Assembly (NCBI RefSeq): GCF_041725775.1
Contig: NZ_JBEUEL010000011.1
Location: 28,877-92,876, forward strand
Length of the DNA stretch: 64,000 nt
Source: Pueribacillus sp041725775
Lineage (GTDB): Bacteria; Bacillota; Bacilli; Bacillales; UBA6769
Direction: 5' to 3'
Of the stretch, positions 34,844-44,097 are shown in pieces. The notes beneath the pieces were generated by a model. That model searched no databases. It saw only the letters and a list, made by a program, of their open reading frames with translations, and was not told the origin of the DNA. Both the position numbers and the translations under genes were made by a program. Positions within the stretch are counted from its first letter, which is position 1, and each line of letters starts with the position of its first letter.

Positions 34844-35884
34844 TTAACTCGTTTTTCGCGTTACAAGCTCAACAGGAGCTTCTTCTCGTTTTTTTAGTGA
34901 ATTTAAATCGCGGAAACGGACAAATGTTTTTTGATTCTCATCATAAAGTCTAAAGCGAAGCGACTTTAAACTCGAACGCAACGTAATCGTCGTCGCTTGC
35001 TGCAATGGCAGATTTGTCTCATGTACTTTTTCTAAATAATAGTTCGGCACTCTCGGACTCAAATGGTGAACGTGGTGAAAACCGATATTTCCAGTTATCC
35101 ATTGTAGCGGCTTGGATAGCTTATAATAGGAACTTCCGTCAATTGCCGCCTTGACATAACTCCATTCATCCGTATTTTCGAAATAAGCATCTTCAAATTG
35201 ATGTTGCACATAAAAGAGCCAAATTCCGAGCGATGCCGAAACAAACAAAATCGTGCCTTGAATAATCAAAAACGCTTGCCAGCCGATAGTCATAATGAGC
35301 AATGCATAAATAACGATAGCCACGATCGTCGTCACATGCGTATTGATTCGCTCTTTCCGTTTCGCTCCTTTATGATTTTTCCGATTCGAAACGAGCAAAA
35401 GATAAAGCGGACCAAGAACAAACATAACGAACGGATTACGATACAGGCGATAGCCCAATCTTTCCCAAAATGACGCTTCCACATACTCTTCAACCGTCAT
35501 CACCCAGATGTCACCGGTTCCGCGTTTATCTAAATTTCCATTTGACGCATGGTGAATGTTATGATCTCGTTTCCACTTTTCATACGGAAACAGCGTCATA
35601 ATCCCGAGCAACGTTCCAAGCCGATCGTTCGCCTTACGACTATTAAAGAAAGAGTTATGCGTACAATCATGAAAAATAATAAACACGCGAACGAGAAAAC
35701 CCGACGCGACAATGGCAACTAAAACAGCTAACAAAGTCGATACTTTTAAACTTTGATAAGCGATAAACCAAAGTATAAAAAACGGTAGTATCGTATTGAG
35801 TAATTGTCTTACACTTGTCTTTGGATCGGACTTTTCAAATGGGACGACCCCTTTTCGGAGCTCTTTCACTTGATCTTTATTCAT
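34844..35884 (-). CDS. des: Membrane fatty-acid desaturase Des
   Basis: 346 residues with the three histidine boxes HDCTH, HNIHH and HHVHH in order, among four to six helices. It introduces a double bond in existing phospholipid acyl chains (Delta5 in B. subtilis). ATG at 35884 is five bases behind GGAGGG; a GTG four codons upstream is the alternative. Regulated by DesK-DesR. Confidence 0.9.
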   Translation of the reverse strand: MNKDQVKELRKGVVPFEKSDPKTSVRQLLNTILPFFILWFIAYQSLKVSTLLAVLVAIVASGFLVRVFIIFHDCTHNSFFNSRKANDRLGTLLGIMTLFPYEKWKRDHNIHHASNGNLDKRGTGDIWVMTVEEYVEASFWERLGYRLYRNPFVMFVLGPLYLLLVSNRKNHKGAKRKERINTHVTTIVAIVIYALLIMTIGWQAFLIIQGTILFVSASLGIWLFYVQHQFEDAYFENTDEWSYVKAAIDGSSYYKLSKPLQWITGNIGFHHVHHLSPRVPNYYLEKVHETNLPLQQATTITLRSSLKSLRFRLYDENQKTFVRFRDLNSLKKREEAPVELVTRKTS

Positions 35885-35947
35885 CGCACCCTCCACCAGC
35901 TTTCTAATGATTAACTTAAGGATACGAGAATATTTAGGGCATTGTAA

Positions 35948-35985
35948 GACATGAATGTCAGGGTAAGAGTATGATAAGTGTCATA
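35948..35985 (-). promoter_or_regulatory. Probable DesR operator upstream of des
   Basis: A palindrome GACATGAATGTC at 35948-35959 and a second TGATAAGTGTCAT block at 35972-35984, 64-100 bp before the des start. The spacing suits two DesR dimers, but I have no binding data. Confidence 0.5.
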
Positions 35986-36096
35986 GAGATCATACGTTTC
36001 AAATTCATATATTACTACGGAAAAAGTTTTCACCCTTTCACTCTAGATTATGTTACAATTATTTCAATTATCAGACAATCATGGGGGTTGGAATCA

Positions 36097-36243
36097 TTGT
36101 TTTTTCATCTATTTTTAGTTTTATCAATGATCGTATTAGGTACATTTGTTTTGCTCAATAAGCATATAAAATGGTGGATAAAGGCTACCGCATTTATTTA
36201 TTACGTTATACTTTTCGTTATCTTTGAGCACGGGTTATTTTAA
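36097..36243 (+). CDS. Small two-helix membrane protein
   Basis: 48 residues from a TTG following GGGGG; two helices separated by NKHIKWW. The open frame extends to 35971 but the upstream part overlaps the des regulatory region and has no ribosome site. Not recognised. Confidence 0.45.
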   Translation: MFFHLFLVLSMIVLGTFVLLNKHIKWWIKATAFIYYVILFVIFEHGLF

Positions 36244-36478
36244 AAAAACACTTTAAAGATAGCCTCCCACTGAAAGAGTACTGGGATAAAATCGGTTTAT
36301 ACCTTTTTTCGAATTTCCACTGCTCACGCTAATTATCTATGCCCACTATTCTTAGTTTATTAAAACTCTGATAATAGAAACGATAAAATCGTATCTGCAT
36401 TTACAGTATTAATTACTGTACCATTGTGTTTTTCTTCACCTTCTTCATTTCAGTGCACGGGTACAGGCCATAAAAAAA

Positions 36479-36754
36479 CTACTCCCTCTTATCCTTCTCC
36501 ATATATGCTCTAATCTTTCGCTCTTCCCATTCGACGCCAAATTTACCAGAAGCATAGACGGACAGACCATGAATGATTAGCCCAATTCCCCAACCTCCAA
36601 GCGGATAAAAGAACCACCATTCTCCTTCAAACGTGCTTACATTGATGAAAAATATAAATGCATTCACTAAAACATACGAAATGAGATGCATATAAAAGCC
36701 TTTTAAGTTTTCCACTCGCTTCTTCGCTCTTAAATACCGTTCATCGTTTTCCAT
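36479..36754 (-). CDS. 2TM domain-containing protein
   Basis: 91 residues: a charged N-terminus (ERYLRAKKRVENLKGFYMHL), two helices, then FGVEWEERKIRAYMEK. This matches the 2TM-domain family found alone or on histidine kinases. It may be a local signalling or membrane-stress protein; function unknown. Confidence 0.75.
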   Translation of the reverse strand: MENDERYLRAKKRVENLKGFYMHLISYVLVNAFIFFINVSTFEGEWWFFYPLGGWGIGLIIHGLSVYASGKFGVEWEERKIRAYMEKDKRE

Positions 36755-36862
36755 TATCTTCTCTCCCTTGTAACATAATCGTTTCCATACAGTATACGCT
36801 GAAATATTTCTATCATTGCTGGAATTTTTCTAACAATTAAGGTGCCGTTCACACATTCAAAA

Positions 36863-37681
36863 TCACACTCTCCCTGCTTTCATCAATTCATCCGCTGCAG
36901 TTTTTATGACCGAAAAAGAACTATGTAATTCCTGAACATTAGCAGAATGTTCCTCAATTGTCGATGAAATTTCCTGGATGGAGCGGTTATTTCCATTCAT
37001 CGCTTCGTTTACATGATCAAGATAATCAATAATATTCGTAGACGATTGTTTACTATGTTCCGCTAAACGTCTTATTTCATTGGCCACAACCGAGAATCCT
37101 TTTCCATATTCTCCCGCTCTGGCCGCTTCAATCGATGCATTTAAGCCCAATATGTTCGACTGGTTAGCAACGTTTTGTATTGCTTTGATTAATTCGTAAG
37201 CGTTTTCAATCGTTCGAATAATCGAATTAGAGTCAGACGATATTCCTTGAATTTGCTCGTTTATGACGTTAGAAACTTCCGCCATTTGTTCTGTCGTTTG
37301 AGCCATGTTTTCAACCGTATTAGCTAATTCCCGAGATAATTGACGGAGCTTATCAATTTGTTCAGTTGATGTTGTTGTTATGAGCAAACCTACCACATTC
37401 CCATCCTCAATAATCGGATTCCATGTGACGATAAAAGGAAAACCTAGTGTTTCGGGACCCACACGCATGCGGTTCACTTTACCCGTCTTCAAAGATTCTT
37501 CCAGCAAAGGAGCTGTTAATTCTTTTATAGGTGTACCCGGACGAATGTTTGCCGTATCAAATGCAGCCGGCAGATGAACAAGATATTTCTCTGTATCCGT
37601 GATCGTAACTGTTGTCGGCTCTGTAAAAGAACGTTGGATCGTTTCAGCATTGTTAATAATTTCTTGGAGTTTTTTCGACAT
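36863..37681 (-). CDS. Soluble methyl-accepting chemotaxis-type sensor (YfmS-like)
   Basis: 272 residues without membrane helices. Residues about 25-110 look like a PAS/sensor domain (PFIVTWNPIIEDGNVVGLL). Residues about 120-270 are an MCP signalling coil whose tip has NILGLNASIEAARAGEYGKGF. The length and lack of membrane anchor fit B. subtilis YfmS. It probably couples to CheA/CheW in the cytosol. Confidence 0.8.
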   Translation of the reverse strand: MSKKLQEIINNAETIQRSFTEPTTVTITDTEKYLVHLPAAFDTANIRPGTPIKELTAPLLEESLKTGKVNRMRVGPETLGFPFIVTWNPIIEDGNVVGLLITTTSTEQIDKLRQLSRELANTVENMAQTTEQMAEVSNVINEQIQGISSDSNSIIRTIENAYELIKAIQNVANQSNILGLNASIEAARAGEYGKGFSVVANEIRRLAEHSKQSSTNIIDYLDHVNEAMNGNNRSIQEISSTIEEHSANVQELHSSFSVIKTAADELMKAGRV

Positions 37682-37841
37682 ATTCGTTCATCCCCTTTTC
37701 CTTTTAATTCTAACTCCAAATTACCGAAACATTCGAACGATGTCAAAAGTATGGAATTTAACCATTAAAAAAGTGCCGACCTTTCGACACTCTTAACTTC
37801 CGAAAGAAGTCTCCCATCCCCAAAGAATGTGCAGGGCGATA

Positions 37842-39264
37842 TATAATGCTCTCATAGGGTGAGACACAGGAGCGTGATAAATAAGTTATAATGAACTCAT
37901 GAAAAATAGAAACCGATATACCGCAGAATTTTAAAAAAAGGTGGTTCTTGAAGTTTTGCGTGAAGAGCAACTCGTCAATGAAATAGCCGCCAAATATGAA
38001 CTAAGCCCAGTTATGATCAGTCGTTGGAAAGCAGAATTTCTAGAACGATCCTCGATGGTCTTTCAGAAAGGCCCAAGCGAGGTGGAGAAAGTCCGTAAAG
38101 AATATGAATCCAAACAAGAAAATTTAGAGAAATTAGTAGATCAGTTAACAGTTGAAGTTGACTGGCTGAAAAAAAATCTGGACTCAAATAAATCTGCCCG
38201 TGAGCGAAAAACAATGGTCGAATTCAATCACCCAACGATCAGCATCAAACGTCAAGCAGAGCTTTTAAGTATTAATCGCACGAGCCTATATCGCCAACCG
38301 AAGGAACCAACAGAAAGCTCTGAAAACATCATAATCATGCACGAAATCGATAGGCTTTATACGGATCATCCATATTTTAGCTACAGGCGCATGACGGCGA
38401 AACTTAGTGAAAAAGGATTTGAAGTGAATCGTAAACGCGTACGCCGTCTGATGCGTCTCATGGGTATTCAAGCCATTTATCCTAAGCCCAACCTTAGTAA
38501 GAGACTGCATGCCAAGTACTGCCAACCTTACTTGCTTCGTGGCTTGGACATCACCCATCCAAACCATGTCTGGGAAGTGGATATCACCTACATTCGCATG
38601 GGACGAGGCTTTATGTACCTATTTACCATCATCGACTGGTTTAGTCGCAAAGTAGTAGATTACCGAATTATCTAGCACGCTAGACAAAGGGTTTGTCATG
38701 ACCTGCCTTAAGCGAGCGTTTCATCGCAGCAAACCGGTTATCATCAACAGTAACCAGGGCAGCCATTTTACAAATGCTGATTATCTTGAATTATTGAAAG
38801 AAAATAGTGTTCAAGTGTCCATGGATGGCAAAGGACGAGCAACAGACAATAGTCGCACGGAACGCTTCTTTAGGGCTTTAAAGTATGAGTGTGTTTATCT
38901 AAATGAATACGAGACTCCTAGAGAGTTACGAAAAGGCATTCAACACTATGTTACGTTCTATAACACGGAGCGACCCCACCAATCCTTAAATTATTTAGCG
39001 CCGGAAACGGTTTACAAGCAACCTGAGATTGCACAAGCATCCTAAACAACGAACGTCATGCGAGGCTTTACATGGAGAGGCGGGCATGATAGCCTCGTTT
39101 GGCGGTGCCGATGTTGTGACATCTGGCTTCTCGGCAGGTGAATCTTGCCCGCAGACGCTCCATGTCAAACCTTTATGGATCGCCTCCCACATTCAGAGCG
39201 AAAGGAGAGAAAACACATAACTTAAATTTTTTCTCTTTGTGTCTTGACAAAGGGGGGCATTACA
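37842..39264 (+). mobile_element. IS3-family element (IS150-like), inactivated
   Basis: Imperfect 24-base end repeats: TATAATGCTCTCATAGGGTG at 37842 against the reverse complement of the sequence ending GGCATTACA at 39264. The transposase genes lie between, followed by about 190 bases of untranslated DNA before the right end. I saw no target duplication. Confidence 0.6.
37899..39045 (+). pseudogene. IS3-family transposase (OrfA/OrfB), three lesions
   Basis: OrfA begins MKNRNRYTAEF at 37899 and hits a stop because of one extra base near 37931. The frame reopens as VVLEVLREEQLVNEIAAKYELS and runs into the OrfB integrase core (VWEVDITYI). Near 38665 an extra base again shifts frame, and DNSRTERFFRALKYE lies beyond it. 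The second catalytic Asp of the DDE triad is Asn (INSNQGSHFT, expected NSDQG). The enzyme is dead. Confidence 0.8.
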
Positions 39265-39322
39265 GACCCGAGAAGCCCCCACTTCAAGCCACCCGTAAGG
39301 GTGGTAAGTGGTGGGAGCAGTT
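39265..39322 (+). repeat. Right-end relic of an IS200/IS605-type TnpB element (omega-RNA end)
   Basis: Reads GACCCGAGAAGCCCCCACTT, a stem-loop with GCCACCC/GGGTGG, then AAGTGGTGGGAGCAGTTCAC. This is the conserved 3' end of TnpB/IsrB-type elements, which also forms the omega-RNA scaffold. It abuts the IS3 right end, so the rest of the element is gone. The following bases belong to the lipoprotein gene. Confidence 0.6.
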
Positions 39323-39597
39323 CACGATTCTTCCTTTTTTGATCCTGTTACAGCTCCGGATATTTCATCGTCTAAAAAGAAAATAGTAAGACTAATAATT
39401 TTATCATCTTTTTTTAAATCATAGATCCATTTGTTATCATCAATTTCTAACGGCTTACCAAGTAATTCTTCAACATCTGTTTTGAGCATTCCTTCTTCCA
39501 AACTTTCATATTGCTCCATCGTAACTACGCCATCCTTGGAGCTACATGCCCCAAGAAGAAAAGTTAATAGAAATATTGAAATGATAGCTCTTTTCAT
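39322..39597 (-). CDS. DUF3862-type small lipoprotein, C-terminus possibly altered
   Basis: 91 residues: lipoprotein signal with lipobox LLGAC (Cys18), then MEQYESLEEGMLKTDVEELLGKP, the SmpA/OmlA-like start of DUF3862 proteins. The stop codon is formed by the first bases of the TnpB right-end relic, so the native end may have been cut and replaced. Confidence 0.7.
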   Translation of the reverse strand: MKRAIISIFLLTFLLGACSSKDGVVTMEQYESLEEGMLKTDVEELLGKPLEIDDNKWIYDLKKDDKIISLTIFFLDDEISGAVTGSKKEES

Positions 39598-39599
39598 TT

Positions 39600-39989
39600 T
39601 TATTCATCCTTACTTTTGTGTATTATAAACCAAGATTTCATTGAGAAAATCAAAACAAATATTAAAAACGTAACACCAATGAGCGAAAAAATTAGCTTAA
39701 CTTCCCGTGCTGGATTTATTCCACCTATAAAAACTAAAATAATCGCAGCAAAATACAAGAAGAGACAAACAGGATTGACTTTGATTTCAACGGATTCGTC
39801 ATGATTTAACTGTACGGCTTTACTCCCAAAAAACCATTGCTTTGCTTTGACGGTCACATTATCTTTATCAGTAGAAATCGTATATTCCTCATTGTTTTTC
39901 AAACTTTTTACTTTGCGATCGTCTACAAATAAAGCGACACCTGCTATTCCGCCAAGCATCCCTGTATTTCTTTTTACAATTACCTTCAA
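39600..39989 (-). CDS. Membrane protein of unknown function
   Basis: 129 residues: a beta-rich soluble half (VIVKRNTGMLGGIAGVALFVD, then TVKAKQWFFGSK) and two helices (about 74-90 and 100-117). Three bases precede the lipoprotein gene, so the two are likely co-transcribed. Not recognised. Confidence 0.6.
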   Translation of the reverse strand: MKVIVKRNTGMLGGIAGVALFVDDRKVKSLKNNEEYTISTDKDNVTVKAKQWFFGSKAVQLNHDESVEIKVNPVCLFLYFAAIILVFIGGINPAREVKLIFSLIGVTFLIFVLIFSMKSWFIIHKSKDE

Positions 39990-40472
39990 CCGAATGTATC
40001 CTCCTCACTCATTTATTTTCACAGACAAAACTAACTTACCATTATTTTCTAACACATTCATGCGGAGGAAGGAGTAGTCAATATGTCTTATATTAAGTTT
40101 ATTTTGACTGTATTGAAAAGATGGTAATAAATTCTTCCATAAAATTATCAAATCTCTTATTTAGTCCAATAATTTTTAATTCATTTTGAAATAGCCTGCT
40201 AGTCAATGACGTTTTTGCTTTTCCTTCGAAATGATTCATTATTCTTTGACAGATTTCATTATGTTTTTACACGATAGGCTATAACAGTGATTTTGCTGTT
40301 GAAAGTAACAGAAAAACTGAAAGTTTTATGGAAAGAAAAAGGGAATGTAAAAAAGAACATGCGTCAGTTAAAATTTAAATTCCATTTCTATACGGCTAAT
40401 CTTCCTCCTCTCACTCATTGTCATCTTGACCTCCATTCGTTTAAAATGGAATGCAAGGGGGATTTCATAGAT
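39990..40472. other. Gene-poor stretch before the phosphatase gene
   Basis: Nothing firm. A 46-codon minus-strand frame (40099-40239, MNHFEGKAKTSLTSRLFQ) has no ribosome site and may be a leftover. The plus frame that runs into the phosphatase from 40287 is not expected to be translated. Confidence 0.4.
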
Positions 40473-41216
40473 ATGACTCAACAAACTTTCGTTATCGGTG
40501 ACGTTCATGGTTGCTATACAAAACTAAAAAAACTATTAACATACTGGAATCCAGACTCGGAACAACTTATTTTCGTCGGTGATTTAATCGATCGCGGAGA
40601 GCATAGCCGTGATGTCGTGCGACTTGCGATGAAGCTAAAACAAAACTATGGCGCAGCAATAATCGGTGGTAATCATGAAGAGATGTTGCTTGAATGGCTT
40701 GATTCCCCTATGCAGCATACGAGCTTTTATTATACGGTCGGCGGCGAAGAAACACTAGCTTCCTTTTATAATAAAGAACTTGTCCAAAGTCATCATCCTG
40801 AGAAATTAGTAGAGCAAATGCAACAAGACTTCCACGAAGAAATTGAATTTTTACGCTCACTTCCAGATTATATTGAAGTTGGAAGCTACCTCTATGTCCA
40901 TGCGGGAGTCAATCTTAATTTGGCTGACTGGAAAAATAGTGGTAAACAATTTTTCCGCACGATTCGGGAACCGTTTCATCAAGGTGATAATCAAACAGGA
41001 AAAACTATTATTTTTGGCCACACACCAACACGGCGACTTCACCCAGACAAACGTGACGACATTTGGACATCTTCTTGCAAAACAAAAATCGGGATTGACG
41101 GTGCCGCTGTTTTTGGCGGAAAATTACACGGTCTTCATGTAAAAGGAAATGGCGAGTACCAATTATATTCTATCGAAGGAAATAACAAAGCAACAACAAA
41201 GACGTTTCAACTATAA
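40473..41216 (+). CDS. PPP-type metallophosphoesterase (PrpE/PrpA-like)
   Basis: 247 residues. All signature blocks are present: GDVHGCY (9-15), GDLIDRG (about 38-44), GGNHEE (about 68-73), VHAGV and FGHTP. It is a cytosolic Ser/Thr/Tyr or dinucleotide phosphatase; the precise substrate is open. Start ATG 40473 has AAGGGGG upstream. The gene stands alone, with its own terminator. Confidence 0.82.
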   Translation: MTQQTFVIGDVHGCYTKLKKLLTYWNPDSEQLIFVGDLIDRGEHSRDVVRLAMKLKQNYGAAIIGGNHEEMLLEWLDSPMQHTSFYYTVGGEETLASFYNKELVQSHHPEKLVEQMQQDFHEEIEFLRSLPDYIEVGSYLYVHAGVNLNLADWKNSGKQFFRTIREPFHQGDNQTGKTIIFGHTPTRRLHPDKRDDIWTSSCKTKIGIDGAAVFGGKLHGLHVKGNGEYQLYSIEGNNKATTKTFQL

Positions 41217-41245
41217 ACATCATGTTCTTCCTTAGCTCTACGCTC

Positions 41246-41280
41246 AAAAGGAGCTACATCTATACGAGGTAACTCCTTTT
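41246..41280 (+). terminator. Terminator of the phosphatase gene
   Basis: AAAAGGAG/CTCCTTTT with further pairing through GCTAC/GTAAC; modest loop. Confidence 0.7.
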
Positions 41281-41289
41281 CGCTTCAAC

Positions 41290-42156
41290 TTAAGAAATGC
41301 TATGGGATGTAAGGAAGGAAATAAATTTATCATCCGTTTCATTAGATGACGTACCGAGCCAGATTAAATGCCCCCACGTGTCGAGGAGACACAACTCTGA
41401 ATTTGATATATTTTCATAAGCGAAATAAGGATGTTCCAATGGTATCAATCCGTCGTGCTTACTGTGCATAATCAAAGTAGGACAAGTAATAGCTTGCAAA
41501 TCTTTGCTCACTATTGTATTCATCTGTTCAAGATCGATAAAAAATCCATACTTTGATCGTTGGCGGTTATTCATTTTTCTAATTTCATCAATATCTTCCT
41601 TGTTTATTTTTTCCCTTGCTTCACGATACGTTAAATTACTAAATTGCGAAAACATTTGCTTAAAAATAAACCGTGGAAATACACGATTAAAAGAAGCAAG
41701 GAATCTCCATGTCAATTTCTCAGTATTGGGATGAAATACTAGTTTTGCAACTTTATATTCTTTATCTTGCGGAGCAAGCCATCCTTTTGTAACGGCAGAT
41801 TGCAAAGTAAGCGAACGAACTTTCTCAGGGTAGTTAGCAGCAAAATAAATTCCGCTAGGACCCCCTGCAGAAATCGCAAGCAGATGAACTTTTTCTAAAT
41901 TTAAATGTGTTAATAACTTCGCGTAATATTCGCAAGCAACTGAAAGGCTTTTGCCAATTTCCTTAGAAGTGATTCCATAACCAGCTCTCGAAGGAGTAAT
42001 AATAGAAAATGCATTTTTGACTAAAGTTTTATAACCAAATTCCTCTTTGCAATTTGAGTGACCACCATGAAAGACAAGGATAGGTTCTCCTTCACCAATA
42101 ATAGAATATTCAATTGTTGCGCCATCGGCATCATAGGTTTCACACTTTCGTTCCAT
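41290..42156 (-). CDS. Alpha/beta hydrolase
   Basis: 288 residues. Oxyanion strand LVFHGGHSNC (28-37), nucleophile elbow AISAGGPSG (Ser about 96), acid in HSKHDGLIP and the catalytic His in WGHLIW. The lid region (about 125-200) is basic. It could be an esterase or a cofactor-less haloperoxidase-like enzyme; no neighbour hints at a substrate. Confidence 0.78.
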   Translation of the reverse strand: MERKCETYDADGATIEYSIIGEGEPILVFHGGHSNCKEEFGYKTLVKNAFSIITPSRAGYGITSKEIGKSLSVACEYYAKLLTHLNLEKVHLLAISAGGPSGIYFAANYPEKVRSLTLQSAVTKGWLAPQDKEYKVAKLVFHPNTEKLTWRFLASFNRVFPRFIFKQMFSQFSNLTYREAREKINKEDIDEIRKMNNRQRSKYGFFIDLEQMNTIVSKDLQAITCPTLIMHSKHDGLIPLEHPYFAYENISNSELCLLDTWGHLIWLGTSSNETDDKFISFLTSHSIS

Positions 42157-42256
42157 CAATTCATCCCACCGCCTATTTTCACAATCCCTTAATAAAAATC
42201 ACATTGCATAACAAAAGAGGATAGATGCTCTTCCTATCCTCATTCTCCAACAATGA

Positions 42257-42463
42257 CTATCCACCAAAAAATAAATCAATCACGTTTGCCGCCATTGAAG
42301 ATTTACGATTATAAAGCTCAGAGTAACCACAATTTTTGCAATAAACGACGAGAAACTTATTATGCTGAACATCAAAAATCTTCGACAAACCTGCACCTGT
42401 CGTTGCAATTTTTTTTGTTCCTGTCTTTGTTCCTCCGCATTTGATACATCCTTTTTCTGCCAT
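42257..42463 (-). CDS. Zinc-ribbon nucleic-acid-binding-type protein
   Basis: 68 residues: CIKCGGTKTGTKKI near the start and YCKNCGYSELY near 42-52 make a four-Cys ribbon, then a short hydrophobic end (DLFFGG). It resembles the COG3478 family. Start ATG at 42463 behind GGCGGTG; the longer frame is not used. Confidence 0.75.
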   Translation of the reverse strand: MAEKGCIKCGGTKTGTKKIATTGAGLSKIFDVQHNKFLVVYCKNCGYSELYNRKSSMAANVIDLFFGG

Positions 42464-42714
42464 ACAATTCACCGCCTTTTTTATCATCATTTTAATTATC
42501 GAGTCACATATGTAAATCCGTTTAGCCACTACAATTATTTCACATTTAAAGTGGTCTTAACTTTTTTTTCAAATTTAATAAATTTCGATTGGCTGAACCT
42601 TTTCGTAATCATTCGGTTACTGTTCTAGTTGCTATTCCATTTTCTTTTTTTACTTATCTGAATGCATGATCATAATTCAGCAATCAACATAAAAAAATAA
42701 AGGAATCCCCATCT
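42464..42714. other. Intergenic stretch without recognisable gene
   Basis: AT-rich, no ribosome site with a credible frame in either direction. It leads into the TnpB-element relic that begins near 42715. Confidence 0.4.
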
Positions 42715-42850
42715 AGGCTTTAGCGTAGAAGCGAAAACTTTTGGAACTGGAGAATTGGTTCAGTCAACTTGGTCAACTAGTAAAAGACGCTATGACCCGA
42801 GAATCTCACACTTCAAAATCCGTAGAATTTCAAGTGATAAGTAGTTCACT
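42715..42850 (+). repeat. Second TnpB-element right-end relic with tnpB coding remnant
   Basis: Starts with the degenerate end of a tnpB gene (GGCTTTAGCGTAGAAGCG, then a GGAACTGGAGAATTGG-type block) and continues ACCCGAGAATCTCACACTTC, a stem, AAGTGATAAGTAGTTCAC. The order of blocks is that of the omega-RNA at the 3' end of IS605/IS1341 elements. The stems carry mismatches relative to the 39265 copy. No tnpA or tnpB frame is left. Confidence 0.55.
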
Positions 42851-42851
42851 T

Positions 42852-42886
42852 AAAAAGACCAACCCTTCTATCAAGAGCTGGTCATA
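42852..42886 (-). terminator. Terminator of the DUF4870 gene
   Basis: Minus strand GACCAGCTCTTGATAGAAGG...TTGGTC followed by five T; GACCA/TGGTC core with an inner AGCTCTTG/TAGAAGG pairing. Confidence 0.6.
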
Positions 42887-42894
42887 CTTAGTTT

Positions 42895-43218
42895 TTATTT
42901 AAAAAAACGAATCGCAAGCGGAATGCGATAATGGTCGCCGTTGAACGCTTTGATGGCTGCTACAATTGTAAAAACGAATGCCAAAATTCCGACGATCGCT
43001 GCCAAAACAAAGCCAATAAGTACGAGCATAAGAATCGAACTAATAATAATATAAATCGTATAAGATATGAAAAAATTAAAATATTCCTTACCGTGATAAT
43101 CAATAAAGCTCGATTCGTCCTTTTTAATGATCCAAATTAGCAACGGACCAATAATCGTTGTGAAAAAGCTCGTTACATAAATTAAACATGCTAATAATCT
43201 TTCATCACTATTTGACAT
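42895..43218 (-). CDS. DUF4870 family membrane protein
   Basis: 107 residues, three to four helices. ACLIYVTSFFTTIIGPLLIWIIKKDE and VDYHGKEYFNFFISYTIY-type strings mark the DUF4870/TM2-like family. Function unknown. GGTGAAATATG upstream. Confidence 0.8.
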   Translation of the reverse strand: MSNSDERLLACLIYVTSFFTTIIGPLLIWIIKKDESSFIDYHGKEYFNFFISYTIYIIISSILMLVLIGFVLAAIVGILAFVFTIVAAIKAFNGDHYRIPLAIRFFK

Positions 43219-43324
43219 ATTTCACCTTCTCCCCCCTTTTACAGAATATTGTACTACAGTTTATGCTGTAATTCACAAAAAGATATAAAAATCTCCATCT
43301 TTATTTATCAAAGCGAGATGCCCA

Positions 43325-43897
43325 TTATGATAATGATTTATTTTCAAGTAAACGCGGTGAAACCGAAACGAGCGCGAGTAAAACGATCGCACATAAAATA
43401 AACGTAAGGATCATTGTCGTTCCGTTGATGATAAAGGAATACCATACAGGAGACATCCCTTCTGGTGCATACGAACCCCAAAAATAATAGCCTGCAACAA
43501 AATGCCAGAAATAACGTGCAAAACTAGCGAGAAATATCGCCATCGTTAAAGTAAAAAATGCTTCTTTTTTACGATGATGCTTAATTTTCTCTTGAATCAC
43601 ATACGCGAAAAATCCAGCAACGCCTACCATTGCAAAAGCTAGTAAGTACTCCACAAGTACTTGAACAGGATACAAAACCGTAGCATCACCAGTCACAATT
43701 TGCAATACACCCCAAAGAAATCCAGAAAAAAAGCCAGCCTTCCACCCCCAACGTAACGCAACGATGAAGACCGGCACCATCGCAAACGAAACAGAGATCC
43801 CTGCTACGATTTGGATCGATGGAAGAAAATCAAGGATCATTGCCGCAGCAGCGAACATCGCCGCTTCAATTAATATTTGTAATCGATAATTTTGCAT
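43325..43897 (-). CDS. thiT: Thiamine transporter ThiT (ECF S component)
   Basis: 190 residues, six helices; VAGISVSFAMVPVFIVALRWG (about 31-52) and the Trp/Tyr-rich VAGYYFWGSYAPEGMSPVWY late in the protein are ThiT hallmarks that form the thiamine pocket. It is energised by the general EcfAT module encoded elsewhere. A TPP riboswitch precedes it. Confidence 0.9.
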   Translation of the reverse strand: MQNYRLQILIEAAMFAAAAMILDFLPSIQIVAGISVSFAMVPVFIVALRWGWKAGFFSGFLWGVLQIVTGDATVLYPVQVLVEYLLAFAMVGVAGFFAYVIQEKIKHHRKKEAFFTLTMAIFLASFARYFWHFVAGYYFWGSYAPEGMSPVWYSFIINGTTMILTFILCAIVLLALVSVSPRLLENKSLS

Positions 43898-43904
43898 AAA
43901 AAAG

Positions 43905-43944
43905 CCCCCTATGTGTTATTAGTAATAAACGAATCCCATAGGAG
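43905..43944 (-). promoter_or_regulatory. Shine-Dalgarno-sequestering hairpin of thiT
   Basis: Minus strand CTCCTATG pairs with CATAGGGG, which holds the AGGGGG ribosome site of thiT. This fits a translational riboswitch output rather than termination. Confidence 0.65.
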
Positions 43945-43993
43945 ACCAAAGAAACTGATCAATGAAACAAACCGCTTCTTCATCAATACATCA

Positions 43994-44074
43994 CATCCCT
44001 ACGCTAGTACTAACTAACAGGTTCAAAGGGTCAGAACGGAGTCGTTCACTCTCAGCCCATTGGCTCCCCTTGTG
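43994..44074 (-). promoter_or_regulatory. TPP riboswitch of thiT
   Basis: Minus strand has AAGGGGAGCC...GCTGAGAG, CCCTTTGAACCTG and the final GTAGGGATGTGA. The two required blocks and their spacing are clear. Confidence 0.92.
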
Positions 44075-44097
44075 ATACGTTTATCAATTCAGAACTT

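Noticed and set aside
37899..38675. Programmed frameshift in the IS3 transposase
   Set aside because: The first break yields a stop within 12 codons of OrfA, well before the usual slippery site, and a second break lies inside OrfB, so these are lesions.
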